64,000 nucleotides of DNA from Cypionkella psychrotolerans (GTDB lineage: Bacteria; Pseudomonadota; Alphaproteobacteria; Rhodobacterales; Rhodobacteraceae). Positions 8,119 to 16,938 of this stretch are shown piece after piece. The first letter of the stretch is position 1. Each line of letters opens with the position of its first letter. The stretch is taken from positions 23,547 through 87,546 of the forward strand of contig NZ_LGIC01000035.1 in assembly GCF_001294535.1 (NCBI RefSeq). The letters run 5' to 3'. Both the position numbers and the translations under genes were made by a program. Below the pieces are notes generated by a model that searched no databases, was not told where the DNA came from, and worked only from the letters and a program-made list of their open reading frames with translations.

Positions 8119-8355
8119 TCATTCCGGCGCTTTCGTCGTCAGTGCCAGCGCGTGCAGCGCACCACTTGGCCCGTCCATCTTGCCCTTCAAACTGGCATAA
8201 ACCGCGCGCTGTTGTTGCACCCGGTTCATGCCCTTGAAGCTGGCATCAATCACCTCAGCCGAGAAATGCGCGCCGTCGTCGCCCTGCACGGTGATCTTGG
8301 CCTGCGGGAAGGCCACGCGGATCAAGGCTTCAATCTCATGGGCTTCGATCGCCAT
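8119..8355 (-). CDS. bolA: BolA family protein
   Basis: A 78-residue protein with the BolA pattern: an N-terminal helix (EIEALIRVAFPQAKITVQGDD), then FSAEVIDASFKGMNRVQQQRAVY and a C-terminal GALHALALTTKAPE. The short form with an invariant C-terminal histidine region matches the BolA2/Fra2 type that pairs with CGFS glutaredoxins in iron-sulfur trafficking. GGAGTG precedes the ATG. It is the first gene of a bolA - small membrane protein - grxD unit. Confidence 0.9.
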   Translation of the reverse strand: MAIEAHEIEALIRVAFPQAKITVQGDDGAHFSAEVIDASFKGMNRVQQQRAVYASLKGKMDGPSGALHALALTTKAPE

Positions 8356-8418
8356 TGCACACTCCTGAATTACTCCCGCCAAATGTAAGCTTGGGGCAGG
8401 GGCGGTGCAAGAGGCCAA

Positions 8419-8904
8419 TCAGCCCCGCGCTTGCCACTCATTGCGCAGCATCCCGTAGATCAGCAAATCCACCACGCGCCCCAACGCGGGCCGATACCAA
8501 TGCCCACGCAGACGCCCCTCCAGCACAAACCCCGCCCGCAGATACGCCGCCTGCGCACGCAGATTCTCACCCGAGGCATCCAACCATAGCCGCTGCGCAG
8601 CCAAATCCTGAAACGCATAGTCGATGAGCGCGCGCATAAAAGCCTGACCTTCGCCATGCCCCGGAAGGTCCAGCGCCAACCGCCGCAATTCGACCACGCC
8701 AGAGCCAAACTGCGGCAGCGCATATAGCGCAAACCCGCGCGGCCCGTGATCGTCTTCCCAGATCAGCAATCGCTCTGCAAGGCTGGTCAGGTAAACCGCC
8801 AACCCGGCCTCATCCTCATCGGTCAGAAAGGGCAGATAGTCAGCCCGCCGAGTGACGCTGTGAATAAAGCCAAGATCAGCGGACTGGGCAGGGCGCAGCC
8901 TCAC
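8419..8904 (-). CDS. GNAT family N-acetyltransferase
   Basis: This 161-residue protein has GNAT landmarks: [29 protein letters not shown] (motif A, with a Q-x-x-G-x-G-like acetyl-CoA loop) followed by [21 protein letters not shown] (motif B). The substrate is unknown. It starts with GTG, which overlaps the purL stop (GTGA), so it is co-translated with purL. The link to purine synthesis is probably only positional. Confidence 0.8.
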   Translation of the reverse strand: MRLRPAQSADLGFIHSVTRRADYLPFLTDEDEAGLAVYLTSLAERLLIWEDDHGPRGFALYALPQFGSGVVELRRLALDLPGHGEGQAFMRALIDYAFQDLAAQRLWLDASGENLRAQAAYLRAGFVLEGRLRGHWYRPALGRVVDLLIYGMLRNEWQARG

Positions 8905-11060
8905 CCCACTGCCTTCTCAAACGCGCTGCGATAGAGGTTCGACAACTCCGCCAAGCTTGCCTTGTCGCCACCGAAGTCCACCGATGCGCCGCCGAACGTG
9001 CCGACGCGGATCACTTCGATGCCACTCAGCAAAGCCGCTGCCTCCAATGCCTGCGCCCCGGTCGCATCCGCAGCGATCAAATACCGCGCCTGATCCTCGC
9101 CAAACAGCGTCGGAATATCGCCCGCGATCAGCGCCACACCCAAACCCGCGCCCTCGGCCATCTCAAACGCCGCCAGTCCAAGCCCGCCATCCGCCAAATC
9201 GGTGCAAGCCCGAATGGCTTTGCGGTTCGCCAGAATGAAATCCCCGCTCGCCTTCTCAGCGCCCAGATCAACACGCGGAGCATCCCCCGCCTCGATCCCA
9301 AAGGCCTCGGCCAACAGTGCCGACTGCCCCAGATGCCCAAACGTCTCGCCCACAACCAGCGCCACATCGCCCGCCATCGGACGCCCGGCGATCAGATCAT
9401 CCAACGAGGCCAAAATCCCCACCGCGCCAATCGTCGGCGTCGGCAAAATCCCCGAACCATCCGTCTCATTATACAATGACACGTTGCCCGAAACGATCGG
9501 CATATCCAGCGCCAGCACAGCCGCGCCAATGCCCTTAATCGCCCCCACCATCTGCCCCATGATCTCGGGCTTTTCGGGGTTGCCGAAGTTCAGGTTATCT
9601 GTCGTAGCCAAAGGCTTAGCCCCGACAGCGATCAGGTTCCGGTAAGCTTCCGCCACCGCCTGCTTACCACCTTCAAACGGATTCGCCTTCACATAGCGCG
9701 GCGTCACATCCGAGGTGAACGCCAGCGCCTTGCCCGTGCCATGCACCCGCACAACCCCTGCACCAGCCCCCGGCGCCACCACCGTATCTGCCCCAACCAT
9801 GCTATCATACTGCTCGTAAACCCAAGCTTTCTGCGCATAATTGGGCGAACCGATCAGCGCCCGCAGCCCCGCAATCGCGCCAATCGCAGGCACATCCCCC
9901 AAGGCCGCAGCCGCAGGCGTTTCCACCCAAGGCCGATCATATTCTGGCGCAGAGGAAGACAGCTTCGACAAAGGCAGATCCGCTTTCACCTCATTGCCAT
10001 GCAGGATCAGGAAGCGATCCTCGGGAATAGTCTCGCCGACAATGGCAAAATCCAGATCCCATTTCACAAAAATCGCCCGCGCCACATCCTCCAGTTCCGG
10101 CTTCAGAACCATCAGCATCCGCTCTTGGCTCTCGGACAACATCATCTCATAAGCCGTCATGTTGGTTTCGCGCTGCGGCACTGCATCGAGTTGCAGCTTG
10201 ATCCCCAAGCCGCCCTTATCGCCCATCTCAACCGCCGAGCAGGTCAGGCCAGCCGCGCCCATATCCTGAATGGAAATCACAGCCCCCGAAGCCATCAGTT
10301 CCAGACAAGCCTCCAACAGCCGCTTTTCGGTGAAGGGGTCGCCAACCTGCACGGTGGGGCGCTTTTCCTCAATCGTGTCGTCAAACTCAGCCGAGGCCAT
10401 CGTCGCCCCGCCGACGCCATCCCGCCCCGTCTTGGCGCCCAAGTAAACCACTGGCATTCCCACACCCGAGGCCACCGAATAGAAAATCTTGTCGGCATCC
10501 GCCAACCCGGCGGCAAAAGCGTTCACCAGACAGTTGCCGTTATACGATTTATGAAACCGCACCTCGCCCGCAACCGTCGGCACACCAAACGCATTGCCAT
10601 AAGATCCCACGCCCTCAACCACGCCCTTCACCAGATAGCCGGTTTTCGGATGCGACGGCACGCCAAACGACAGCGAGTTCATCGCCGCAATCGGCCGCGC
10701 CCCCATGGTGAACACATCGCGCAAAATCCCGCCAACGCCCGTCGCAGCGCCCTGATGCGGCTCGATATAGGACGGGTGGTTGTGCGACTCCATCTTGAAG
10801 ATCACCGCCTGCCCGTCGCCAATATCGACAACCCCGGCATTCTCGCCCGGTCCACAAATCACCTGCGGCCCAGTGGTCGGCAAGGTCCGCAGCCAACGCT
10901 TCGACGACTTATAGCTGCAATGCTCATTCCACATCGCCGAGAAAATCCCCAGCTCGGTGAACGAAGGCTCGCGCCCGATGATCTCCAACAACCGCTGATA
11001 TTCATCCGGCTTCATGCCATGCTTTGCGATCAGATCAGGCGTGATGGCAGGCTCGGTCAT
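8901..11060 (-). CDS. purL: phosphoribosylformylglycinamidine synthase, PurL subunit (small type)
   Basis: A 719-residue ATP-dependent enzyme that converts formylglycinamide ribonucleotide to formylglycinamidine ribonucleotide in purine synthesis. Its length is that of the small PurL that works with separate PurQ and PurS. N-terminal motifs [25 protein letters not shown] and [22 protein letters not shown] are present, and the second PurM-like half has [14 protein letters not shown]. The ATG at 11060 is chosen because GGGGAAT lies just before it and the upstream extension is unlike the family. purQ and purS are not in this window. Confidence 0.95.
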   Translation of the reverse strand: MTEPAITPDLIAKHGMKPDEYQRLLEIIGREPSFTELGIFSAMWNEHCSYKSSKRWLRTLPTTGPQVICGPGENAGVVDIGDGQAVIFKMESHNHPSYIEPHQGAATGVGGILRDVFTMGARPIAAMNSLSFGVPSHPKTGYLVKGVVEGVGSYGNAFGVPTVAGEVRFHKSYNGNCLVNAFAAGLADADKIFYSVASGVGMPVVYLGAKTGRDGVGGATMASAEFDDTIEEKRPTVQVGDPFTEKRLLEACLELMASGAVISIQDMGAAGLTCSAVEMGDKGGLGIKLQLDAVPQRETNMTAYEMMLSESQERMLMVLKPELEDVARAIFVKWDLDFAIVGETIPEDRFLILHGNEVKADLPLSKLSSSAPEYDRPWVETPAAAALGDVPAIGAIAGLRALIGSPNYAQKAWVYEQYDSMVGADTVVAPGAGAGVVRVHGTGKALAFTSDVTPRYVKANPFEGGKQAVAEAYRNLIAVGAKPLATTDNLNFGNPEKPEIMGQMVGAIKGIGAAVLALDMPIVSGNVSLYNETDGSGILPTPTIGAVGILASLDDLIAGRPMAGDVALVVGETFGHLGQSALLAEAFGIEAGDAPRVDLGAEKASGDFILANRKAIRACTDLADGGLGLAAFEMAEGAGLGVALIAGDIPTLFGEDQARYLIAADATGAQALEAAALLSGIEVIRVGTFGGASVDFGGDKASLAELSNLYRSAFEKAVG

Positions 11061-11218
11061 GGCATTCCCCGGATATATGAGAGTTGTGGGCGTCATAGGC
11101 CAAGCGGGCCAACAGGGAAAGGCCCGGGGCAAATTTCGCGCAATTATTTCACGCGCGCTGTCGAAATCGGCCAAGCCCGAACGTCCTTGTGCTATCGAAA
11201 CCCAAGAAGGAGACGAAA

Positions 11219-11569
11219 ATGCAATTCATCGCCCTTATCTATTCCACCCCCGGCAGCGAACCGCCCCATGGCAGCCCCGAATTTGACGCCTTCATGCAGG
11301 GCTATTTCGCGCTGACCGCCAAGCTGAAAGCCGATGGCGCCTATCTCGCGGGCGAGGGCCTGAAACCGGTGCAAACCGCCACCTCGGTACGGCTGCGCGG
11401 CGGCAAGGTCGAAACCATGGACGGCCCGTTTGCTGAAACCAAAGAACATTTGGGCGGCTTCTACCTGTTCAACGTCGAAAACCTAGAGGCCGCCATCGCC
11501 TATGCCGCAATGATCCCCTCGGTGGCTTGGGGCACCGTCGAATTGCGCCCGGTGATGGAATATAACTGA
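11219..11569 (+). CDS. DGPF-domain (YCII-related) protein
   Basis: This 116-residue protein is a stand-alone DGPF domain. The diagnostic [18 protein letters not shown] lies at about residues 68-85, and the ferredoxin-like fold is of normal length. GAAGGAGA precedes the ATG. It ends nine bases before the start of an ECF sigma factor with a long C-terminal extension. DGPF proteins next to such sigma factors define the ECF42 group; the DGPF protein's biochemical role is unknown. Confidence 0.9.
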   Translation: MQFIALIYSTPGSEPPHGSPEFDAFMQGYFALTAKLKADGAYLAGEGLKPVQTATSVRLRGGKVETMDGPFAETKEHLGGFYLFNVENLEAAIAYAAMIPSVAWGTVELRPVMEYN

Positions 11570-11578
11570 GGCCACACC

Positions 11579-12805
11579 ATGAGCGACCCCGCCGCAGCTT
11601 TAGCACATTGCCTGCGGCGGGACCGTGGCCGTATCCTTGCCGCCCTGATCGCCCGGGTGCAAGATTTCCAACTCGCCGAGGATGCGCTGCAAGACGCCTG
11701 CGTTTCGGCCCTGATCCATTGGGGCCGGGCAGGGCCGCCGCATCGGCCAGAGGCGTGGCTGATCCGCGCCGCCTTCCGCAAAGCCATCGACCGCCTGCGT
11801 GGGGTGGCGCGCGATAGCCGCCAAGCCGCAGCGCTGACCCAGCTCGCCCGCGATGAGGCCGCCGATGATCCCGCCAGCATCCCCGACGAACGCCTCAGGC
11901 TGATCTTCACCTGTTGCCACCCGGCGCTAGATGAAAAATCCCGCTGTGCACTGACCCTGCGCACCGTCTGCAGCCTTTCCACCGCGGAAATCGCCGCCGC
12001 CTTCCTCGATACGGAGTCCACCATGGGCCAGCGCATCACCCGCGCCAAAGCCCGCATCGCCGCTCTGCACCTGCGTTTTGATCTGCCCGATCCCGCCGAT
12101 TGGCCGGAACGCCTACGCTCTGTGCTGACGGTGATCTACCTGATCTTCACCACCGGCCACGCCGCCGCCAACCCAAGCCTCTGCATTGACGGGATCTTCC
12201 TCGCCCGCCTGCTGCAAACCCTGCTGCCCAATGATCCCGAAACCCAAGCCTGCCTCGCGCTGATGCTGTTCACCCAGGCCCGCACCGCTGCCCGCGCGCC
12301 AAAGGGCCAGACCATCCCGCCCGAACACCAAGACCGCAGCCTGTGGAACGCCGCCGAAATCACCGAAGCCCTCAGCCTGCTGAACGCCGCCATCAGCCAA
12401 AGCCGTCCCGGCCCGATGCAGCTGAAAGCCGCCATCGCCGCCGCCCATATCCTGCCGCCAACCCCCGATTGGCCGCAGATAGAGGCGCTTTATGCCCGCT
12501 TGTTCGAGTTGGAGCCCACCCCGGTCGTAGCCCTCAATCACGCAGTGGCGCTTGCCGAAACCGGACACGCGGTGCAGGCCCTGCGCCTGCTCGAACCCCT
12601 CGCCGAAGCTCTTGCCAGCTATCAACCCTACCACGCCGCGCTTGCGCATCTGTTGGCGCTAACGGCGAATCATCCCGCCGCTTATACCGCCTACAGCCGC
12701 GCCATCGCACTTGCAGCAAATCTCGCAGACGCAGCATTTTTGGCCGAACGCCGCAAAAATCTGCTTGATGTGCGGGCAGTTAACAAAATCCCCCCCGAAA
12801 GCTAA
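11579..12805 (+). CDS. ECF-type RNA polymerase sigma factor with C-terminal extension (ECF42-like)
   Basis: The 408-residue protein has an N-terminal sigma2 region (about residues 10-80, with DALQDACVSALIHWGR), a sigma4 region (about 115-165, ending STMGQRITRAKARI), and then some 230 further residues with alpha-helical repeat character (DUF6596/TPR-like). The sequence IPDERLRLIFTCCHPAL is typical of ECF42 sigma factors. There is no anti-sigma gene nearby; in this group the C-terminal extension is thought to regulate activity. It forms a two-gene unit with the DGPF gene. Confidence 0.9.
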   Translation: MSDPAAALAHCLRRDRGRILAALIARVQDFQLAEDALQDACVSALIHWGRAGPPHRPEAWLIRAAFRKAIDRLRGVARDSRQAAALTQLARDEAADDPASIPDERLRLIFTCCHPALDEKSRCALTLRTVCSLSTAEIAAAFLDTESTMGQRITRAKARIAALHLRFDLPDPADWPERLRSVLTVIYLIFTTGHAAANPSLCIDGIFLARLLQTLLPNDPETQACLALMLFTQARTAARAPKGQTIPPEHQDRSLWNAAEITEALSLLNAAISQSRPGPMQLKAAIAAAHILPPTPDWPQIEALYARLFELEPTPVVALNHAVALAETGHAVQALRLLEPLAEALASYQPYHAALAHLLALTANHPAAYTAYSRAIALAANLADAAFLAERRKNLLDVRAVNKIPPES

Positions 12806-12960
12806 AAAAAAGGCCGAGCTTTCGCTCGGCCAAGTCCAACAGGGAGGTATGAAGCAACAAGAGCGAACTCGACTGCTGCCTCACAGCGGTATCTATACCT
12901 ATGGCTGAATTGCCTCAATGAAGAACAGGCTGCAAACGCAGCAATGCCGTCATGCGTTGC
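12804..12960 (-). ncRNA. candidate small RNA with anti-Shine-Dalgarno stretch (copy 1)
   Basis: On the minus strand a hairpin (12884-12907) is followed by ACCTCCCTGTT (12838-12848). A strong terminator comes next: stem GGCCGAG/CTCGGCC at 12812-12831 with eight T. A second locus at 36930-37045 has the same order of hairpin, CCTCCCTGT, then terminator. No gene on this strand needs this terminator, because the upstream LysR gene has its own at 13022-13048. The 5' end is a guess. Read on the plus strand the same bases give AGGGAGGT then ATG and a 19-codon frame, but the spacing is too short for a normal start. Confidence 0.45.
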
Positions 12961-12970
12961 GCGCATAGCT

Positions 12971-12986
12971 TTGACCGAATGGTCAA
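12971..12986. promoter_or_regulatory. palindrome TTGACCGAATGGTCAA (operator-like)
   Basis: The arms TTGACC/GGTCAA are perfect around a GAAT centre. The sequence resembles operators of TetR-type regulators and contains TTGACC, a possible -35 element, on both strands. It lies just upstream of the candidate small RNA and downstream of the LysR gene's terminator. No matching -10 element is obvious on either strand. Confidence 0.4.
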
Positions 12987-13021
12987 TTTTCACCTGATGG
13001 CGGACGCGCGCCTTTGAAATG

Positions 13022-13048
13022 AAAAAGCCCCGCCCACTCGGGCAAGGC
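13022..13048 (-). terminator. terminator of the LysR-type regulator gene
   Basis: On the minus strand a 9-bp stem with two G-U pairs (GCCTTGCCC/GGGCGGGGC, loop GAGT) is followed by five T. It lies 29 bases past the LysR stop. Confidence 0.65.
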
Positions 13049-13076
13049 TTCCTCCACCCCATAGCTTTCGCGCAGC

Positions 13077-13970
13077 CTACAACTGCTGCCGCTTACGAAA
13101 CGCAAAGATTTCTTCGGTCACGAAATCTCGAAACGCTGACACCCGCTTCGAGTGCCGCAATTCCTCAGGATAGGCCAGAAACACCGGCACTTCCGTCGAT
13201 TCCGTCTCCGGCAACACCCGCACCAGATGCGGAAAGTCTTCGGTCAGGTAATCTGGCAGCACGCCGATGCCCAGATGGTTCAACACCCCCTGCAGCACCC
13301 CGAAATAGTTGTTCACCGTCAGCGTCGAGGGAATGTCATGCGCCATCAATTCTGCCACCAAATTCGCCCCCGCCGCCACCTGAGCCGTACCCGCATGTTG
13401 GCAGATCAACCGATGCTGCGCGAAATCATCCATCGTCAGCGGCGTGCCATGTTCCGCCAGATATTCCGGCGTCGCATAAAGCCGCATCCGAATGTTCATC
13501 AAGCGCTTGCGGATCAGATCGGCTTGGCTGGGCTCTTTCATCCGAATGGCCACATCCGCCTCCCGCATCGGCAGATCAAGCACGCGTTCTTCCAGCATCA
13601 AATCAATCTTCAGGCTGGGATACTTCTTATACAACGCCGGCAACCGCGGCGCCAACCACAACGTGCCAAAGCCCGTCGTCGTCGTCACCCGCAACTCGCC
13701 AAACACCTCATCCTCGGAATCCCGGATCCGCGCCGCCGTCGCATCCAGCCGTTTGACCATCGCTTGCGTCGCATCATACAGCAACTCGCCCTGTTCGGTC
13801 AGGATCAACCCGCGGGCATGGCGGTGGAACAGCGTCACCGAAAGGCTCTCCTCCAGCGCGCGAATTTGCCGGCTAACGGCGGATTGCGACAGATGCAGCA
13901 CTTCGCCCGCATGTGTAAGGCTGCCCTTTTCGGCAACCGCATGAAAAATGCGCAGCTTGTCCCAGTCCAT
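13077..13970 (-). CDS. LysR-type transcriptional regulator
   Basis: A 297-residue regulator with the N-terminal winged helix MDWDKLRIFHAVAEKGSLTHAGEVLHLSQSAVSRQIRALEESL-type pattern (residues 1-60) and a type 2 periplasmic-binding-like effector domain (about 90-290). It begins MDWDKLRIF, a start seen in a LysR subgroup common in Rhodobacterales. GAGGGA precedes the ATG. It is divergent from an acyltransferase gene about 200 bases away. Regulator and effector are unknown. Confidence 0.9.
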   Translation of the reverse strand: MDWDKLRIFHAVAEKGSLTHAGEVLHLSQSAVSRQIRALEESLSVTLFHRHARGLILTEQGELLYDATQAMVKRLDATAARIRDSEDEVFGELRVTTTTGFGTLWLAPRLPALYKKYPSLKIDLMLEERVLDLPMREADVAIRMKEPSQADLIRKRLMNIRMRLYATPEYLAEHGTPLTMDDFAQHRLICQHAGTAQVAAGANLVAELMAHDIPSTLTVNNYFGVLQGVLNHLGIGVLPDYLTEDFPHLVRVLPETESTEVPVFLAYPEELRHSKRVSAFRDFVTEEIFAFRKRQQL

Positions 13971-14171
13971 CGGTCCCTCAAAATTATTTCACGGATGATA
14001 CCATGAGCCTGCTTATCTATGCACAAAATCCGCCCTGTAAACCGGGTAAATCCGTAATTATTCCCTCTATTTGTCAGCCTTATCCCTCGTCCGCTGTCAT
14101 TTCAGCGTCACGCACAGCCATTACCCTGTCACAAACCCGCCATGCCGCCCGTGCAAACCCCCGAGGTTCCC

Positions 14172-15050
14172 ATGCTGCAAACTAACATCAGCCGCGACAT
14201 TTCCTACGCCACCTCGGCCCGCACCCGCCCCGGTCGCGCGTTGATCCGTGTGCTGGAAAACGTCTCTGGCCGCCGCCACCTGATCGAGCGCGCCGCTGGT
14301 TACGAACATGACATCGCGCAAGGCCGCTCGTTCTGGCAAGTCATCCCCGAGCGCTACGGCCTCAGCCTCGACCTCATCGCAGGCAGCCCTGCCAACATCC
14401 CCACCGCAGGCCCACTGGTGCTGATCGCCAACCACCCCTACGGCATCCTCGACGGCCTGATGATGGGCCATCTGCTGGATGCGATCCGAGGCGATTTCCG
14501 CATCCTGTCGAACGCGGTCTTCCGCCGCGCCGAGGCGCTGAACAAAGTCCTGCTGCCGATTTCGTTCGATGAGACCAAAGAGTCCGTCAAACTCAACCTG
14601 CAAACCCGCGCCACCGCCCTGCAATACCTCAGCGAAGGCGGCGCGATCGGCATCTTCCCCGGCGGCACAGTCTCCACCTCACTCAAACCATTCTCCCGCC
14701 CGATGGACCCAGGCTGGCGCAACTTCACCGCCAAGATGATCGCCAAATCCAATGCCACCGTGGTTCCCATATACTTTGAGGGCCACAACTCGCGCCTGTT
14801 TCAACTCGCCTCCCGCGTCCACGCCAACCTGCGCGTCGCCATGCTGCTGAAAGAGTTCAAATCCCGCACTGACACCCCCGTCCGCCTTGTGATCGGCCAA
14901 CCGATCCCCGCCGACACCATCCAATCCCTGAAATCCGACCTCACCGCGATGATGGAAACCCTGCGCCAAGCCACCTACGCCCTTTCACCCGCGCCACTTC
15001 CCTCTTATGCTCACGGCTACGAATTCGAGGCGAAATACAAATCCCGCTAA
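14172..15050 (+). CDS. lysophospholipid acyltransferase (PlsC-like)
   Basis: This 292-residue protein carries an acyltransferase domain with the HX4D-type block [10 protein letters not shown] (about residues 88-97), then [18 protein letters not shown] and [10 protein letters not shown], the glycerophosphate-binding blocks. Members acylate lysophospholipids or ornithine lipids at the inner membrane; the exact acceptor is uncertain. The start at 14172 is chosen for its GAGG site over an upstream ATG at 14142 that has none. murI follows after 40 bases. Confidence 0.8.
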   Translation: MLQTNISRDISYATSARTRPGRALIRVLENVSGRRHLIERAAGYEHDIAQGRSFWQVIPERYGLSLDLIAGSPANIPTAGPLVLIANHPYGILDGLMMGHLLDAIRGDFRILSNAVFRRAEALNKVLLPISFDETKESVKLNLQTRATALQYLSEGGAIGIFPGGTVSTSLKPFSRPMDPGWRNFTAKMIAKSNATVVPIYFEGHNSRLFQLASRVHANLRVAMLLKEFKSRTDTPVRLVIGQPIPADTIQSLKSDLTAMMETLRQATYALSPAPLPSYAHGYEFEAKYKSR

Positions 15051-15090
15051 ACCGCAGCCTCAAGACTGCGAAAGCGGGCAGGGGGCAAAG

Positions 15091-15903
15091 ATGGCAGTAG
15101 GCGTATTCGACAGCGGCATCGGCGGGCTGACAGTGCTGGACGCACTGACAAAGCGTCTCCCCGACACCCCCTTCGTCTATTTCGGCGACAACGCCCACGC
15201 GCCCTATGGCGTGCGCACCCATGACGACATTTTCAACCTGACCTGCGCCGCCACCGAACGCCTCTGGGCCGAGGGCTGCGATCTGGTCATCCTCGCCTGC
15301 AACACCGCCTCCGCCGCAGCCCTCAAACGCATGCAGGAAACCTGGCTCCCCCCCGAAAAGCGCGTCCTCGGCGTATTCGTGCCGCTGATTGAGGCGCTGA
15401 CCGAACGCCAATGGGGCGACAACTCGCCGCCCCGCGAAGTCAGCGTCAAACATGTGGCCCTGTTCGCCACCCCTGCCACCGTCGCCTCCCGCGCCTTCCA
15501 GCGCGAATTGGCCTTCCGCGCCATCGGCGTCGATGTCGAAGCCCAACCCTGCGGCGGAGTGGTGGACGCCATCGAGCAAGGCGATGAAATCCTCGCCGAA
15601 GCCCTCGTGCGCAGCCATGTCGAGGCCCTCAAACGCCGGATGCCCCACCCGCAAGCCGCAATCCTCGGCTGCACCCACTACCCGCTGATGGAAAAAACCT
15701 TCGCCGAAGCACTAGGGCCAGAGGTGAAAGTCTACTCCCAAGCCAACCTCGTCGCCGAATCCCTCGCGGACTACCTCACAAGACGCCCCGAAATGCTGGG
15801 GCAGGGCACGCAAAGCAAATTCATCACGACTGGCGACGCTGCGTCCGTCTCCAACAAAGCCACGCAATTCCTCCGCAAGAAAGTCACCTTTGAGGCCGCC
15901 TGA
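15091..15903 (+). CDS. murI: glutamate racemase
   Basis: A 270-residue cofactor-independent racemase that supplies D-glutamate for peptidoglycan. The N-terminal motif [11 protein letters not shown] contains the catalytic-region aspartate D7. The two catalytic cysteines are C70 in ACNTASAA and C194 in [15 protein letters not shown] precedes the ATG at 15091. Length is normal. Confidence 0.95.
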   Translation: MAVGVFDSGIGGLTVLDALTKRLPDTPFVYFGDNAHAPYGVRTHDDIFNLTCAATERLWAEGCDLVILACNTASAAALKRMQETWLPPEKRVLGVFVPLIEALTERQWGDNSPPREVSVKHVALFATPATVASRAFQRELAFRAIGVDVEAQPCGGVVDAIEQGDEILAEALVRSHVEALKRRMPHPQAAILGCTHYPLMEKTFAEALGPEVKVYSQANLVAESLADYLTRRPEMLGQGTQSKFITTGDAASVSNKATQFLRKKVTFEAA

Positions 15904-15906
15904 CCC

Positions 15907-15930
15907 GTAGGGTGCGCTTCAGAGCACCAC
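15907..15930. repeat. GTAGGGTG-type repeat, copy 1
   Basis: GTAGGGTGCGCTTCAG followed by AGCACCAC. A GGTGC/GCACC stem is possible. It lies three bases after the murI stop. A related copy is at 16793-16816. Confidence 0.6.
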
Positions 15931-15947
15931 CCTCAATCCCAACAAAT

Positions 15948-15979
15948 TCACATTGGCCCAAATACTCCCCGCAGAGCCT
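15948..15979 (-). repeat. GCGGGGAGTATTTGG-type intergenic repeat
   Basis: On the minus strand this reads GCGGGGAGTATTTGGGCCAA and continues TGTGAA. It aligns base for base, with one indel, to 49209-49240 (GCGGGGATATTTAGACCAA then GATGAA). A partial match is at 7553-7570. I recall such repeats as common in Rhodobacterales intergenic DNA. Confidence 0.5.
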
Positions 15980-16017
15980 CCCCAGCCTTCCACCCGCGCG
16001 ACGCTGCAATGCGCTGG

Positions 16018-16039
16018 GTAGGGCGGGGTTCACCCCGCC
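16018..16039. repeat. GTAGGGCG-type palindromic repeat overlapping a gene end
   Basis: A 22-base sequence identical to 4021-4042. It supplies the last codons of the double-CXXCG gene, whose stop is at 16030, so this protein's C-terminus (MAG) is encoded by the repeat. This suggests the repeat inserted at the 3' end of the gene. Confidence 0.65.
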
Positions 16040-16647
16040 ATATCTTTTCCACCCATATCGCGTTCCTTTGCGTCAAGAATATCGGCGCTGACCATCTTGA
16101 CAAATGCCAACCCTCGCAACCGTTTTCCCTTCAAGGCTTCTGCAACACCATCTCCCACCAGTATTGGGGAGTCGAAGAATGCAAGATTCTTTTTCCCAAT
16201 AGTTCTCATGACGAAATTGCTTTGAGCGCTCACTATTTCTGATCGGCCAAGAACCTCATCGCGCCCCAATGCCAACGTAAAAGATTTTGCAGTATGTTGT
16301 TTTGGATGGCCGCACGCGTCACAAATTGGTCCGTGAGGTTCTTGTTCAAAGCCACCGCCATGCAGCCGCACAGCGCGCTTTGGCAAAAACACAAATTGCT
16401 TTCTCGACAGCGGCAAAAACGCGACCCCCTCAAGATCAGCCTCCTCCACCATCCGCTTAAACTTAGCGGTCGCAATCCAGAAGCCATCTGATGTCATAGA
16501 CAGATCGCCGGTCGTTGCGCGATGCTCCGTATCAAGGCCGACTGGCTCAACTTCAAGAATAAGCCCGCAGCCCTGACACTTTCTGTGTGGGGTTTGCGGA
16601 GTGACGACACATATGCCATTCATATGGCCAGATAGAAGAAACGGCAT
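16030..16647 (-). CDS. double-CXXCG motif protein (SitI6-like), possible immunity protein
   Basis: This 205-residue protein has two CxxCG knuckles (CQGCG near residue 25, CDACG near 110), each followed by a similar block containing a G-x-x-x-x-F-x-P/K element (TSDGFWIATAKF..GVAFLPL and DGVAEALKGKRLRGLAFVK). This duplicated layout matches the double-CXXCG family that includes immunity proteins of Myxococcus toxins. No toxin gene is adjacent. Base composition is clearly lower in GC than the neighbours, and repeats flank the gene on both sides, so recent acquisition is likely. The start at 16647 follows GAGGGG; a TTG at 16674 is the alternative. Confidence 0.65.
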   Translation of the reverse strand: MPFLLSGHMNGICVVTPQTPHRKCQGCGLILEVEPVGLDTEHRATTGDLSMTSDGFWIATAKFKRMVEEADLEGVAFLPLSRKQFVFLPKRAVRLHGGGFEQEPHGPICDACGHPKQHTAKSFTLALGRDEVLGRSEIVSAQSNFVMRTIGKKNLAFFDSPILVGDGVAEALKGKRLRGLAFVKMVSADILDAKERDMGGKDMAG

Positions 16648-16792
16648 CGACGGACCCCTCACTTTTCGAAACAATAGCGTGGCATTCGATGAAGTCTACA
16701 ACCGCGCGGCAACCCTTGAAAATGAAGGTGAAACCTGCGCCAGATCGCTGGAAAGTCATCCGCAATTCATCCAGTGTGATCCTGATAACAAG

Positions 16793-16816
16793 GTAGGGTG
16801 TGCTTCAGCGCAACAC
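16793..16816. repeat. GTAGGGTG-type repeat, copy 2
   Basis: GTAGGGTGTGCTTCAGCG followed by CAACAC. It matches the 15907 copy with a few changes and bounds the right side of the double-CXXCG gene. The remaining intergenic DNA from 16648 to 16895 shows nothing else recognisable. Confidence 0.55.
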
Positions 16817-16895
16817 TTCCTTTGCTCATCACTCACCCAGCCAAACCTTAACAAATCCTTAAATCCACCACCCCACCCCCTTGAATCCAAACAAT

Positions 16896-16919
16896 AAAAA
16901 AAGGTCCCGAGTTGGGACC
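16896..16919 (-). terminator. orphan terminator-like hairpin
   Basis: On the minus strand a GGTCCC/GGGACC stem with an AACTC loop is followed by seven T. It is almost identical, flanks included, to the terminator at 49095-49118. No minus-strand gene lies upstream of it; it sits just before the plus-strand DUF1684 gene, where no T run follows. Confidence 0.5.
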
Positions 16920-16938
16920 AGCCAAAAAGGCCCCCACA

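Noticed and set aside
9741..11315. 524-codon open frame on the plus strand
   Set aside because: It is antisense to purL, rich in His, Arg and Pro, with no recognisable domain.
12847..12908. 19-codon plus-strand frame after AGGGAGG
   Set aside because: The ribosome site touches the ATG, and the bases are better explained by the minus-strand RNA structure.
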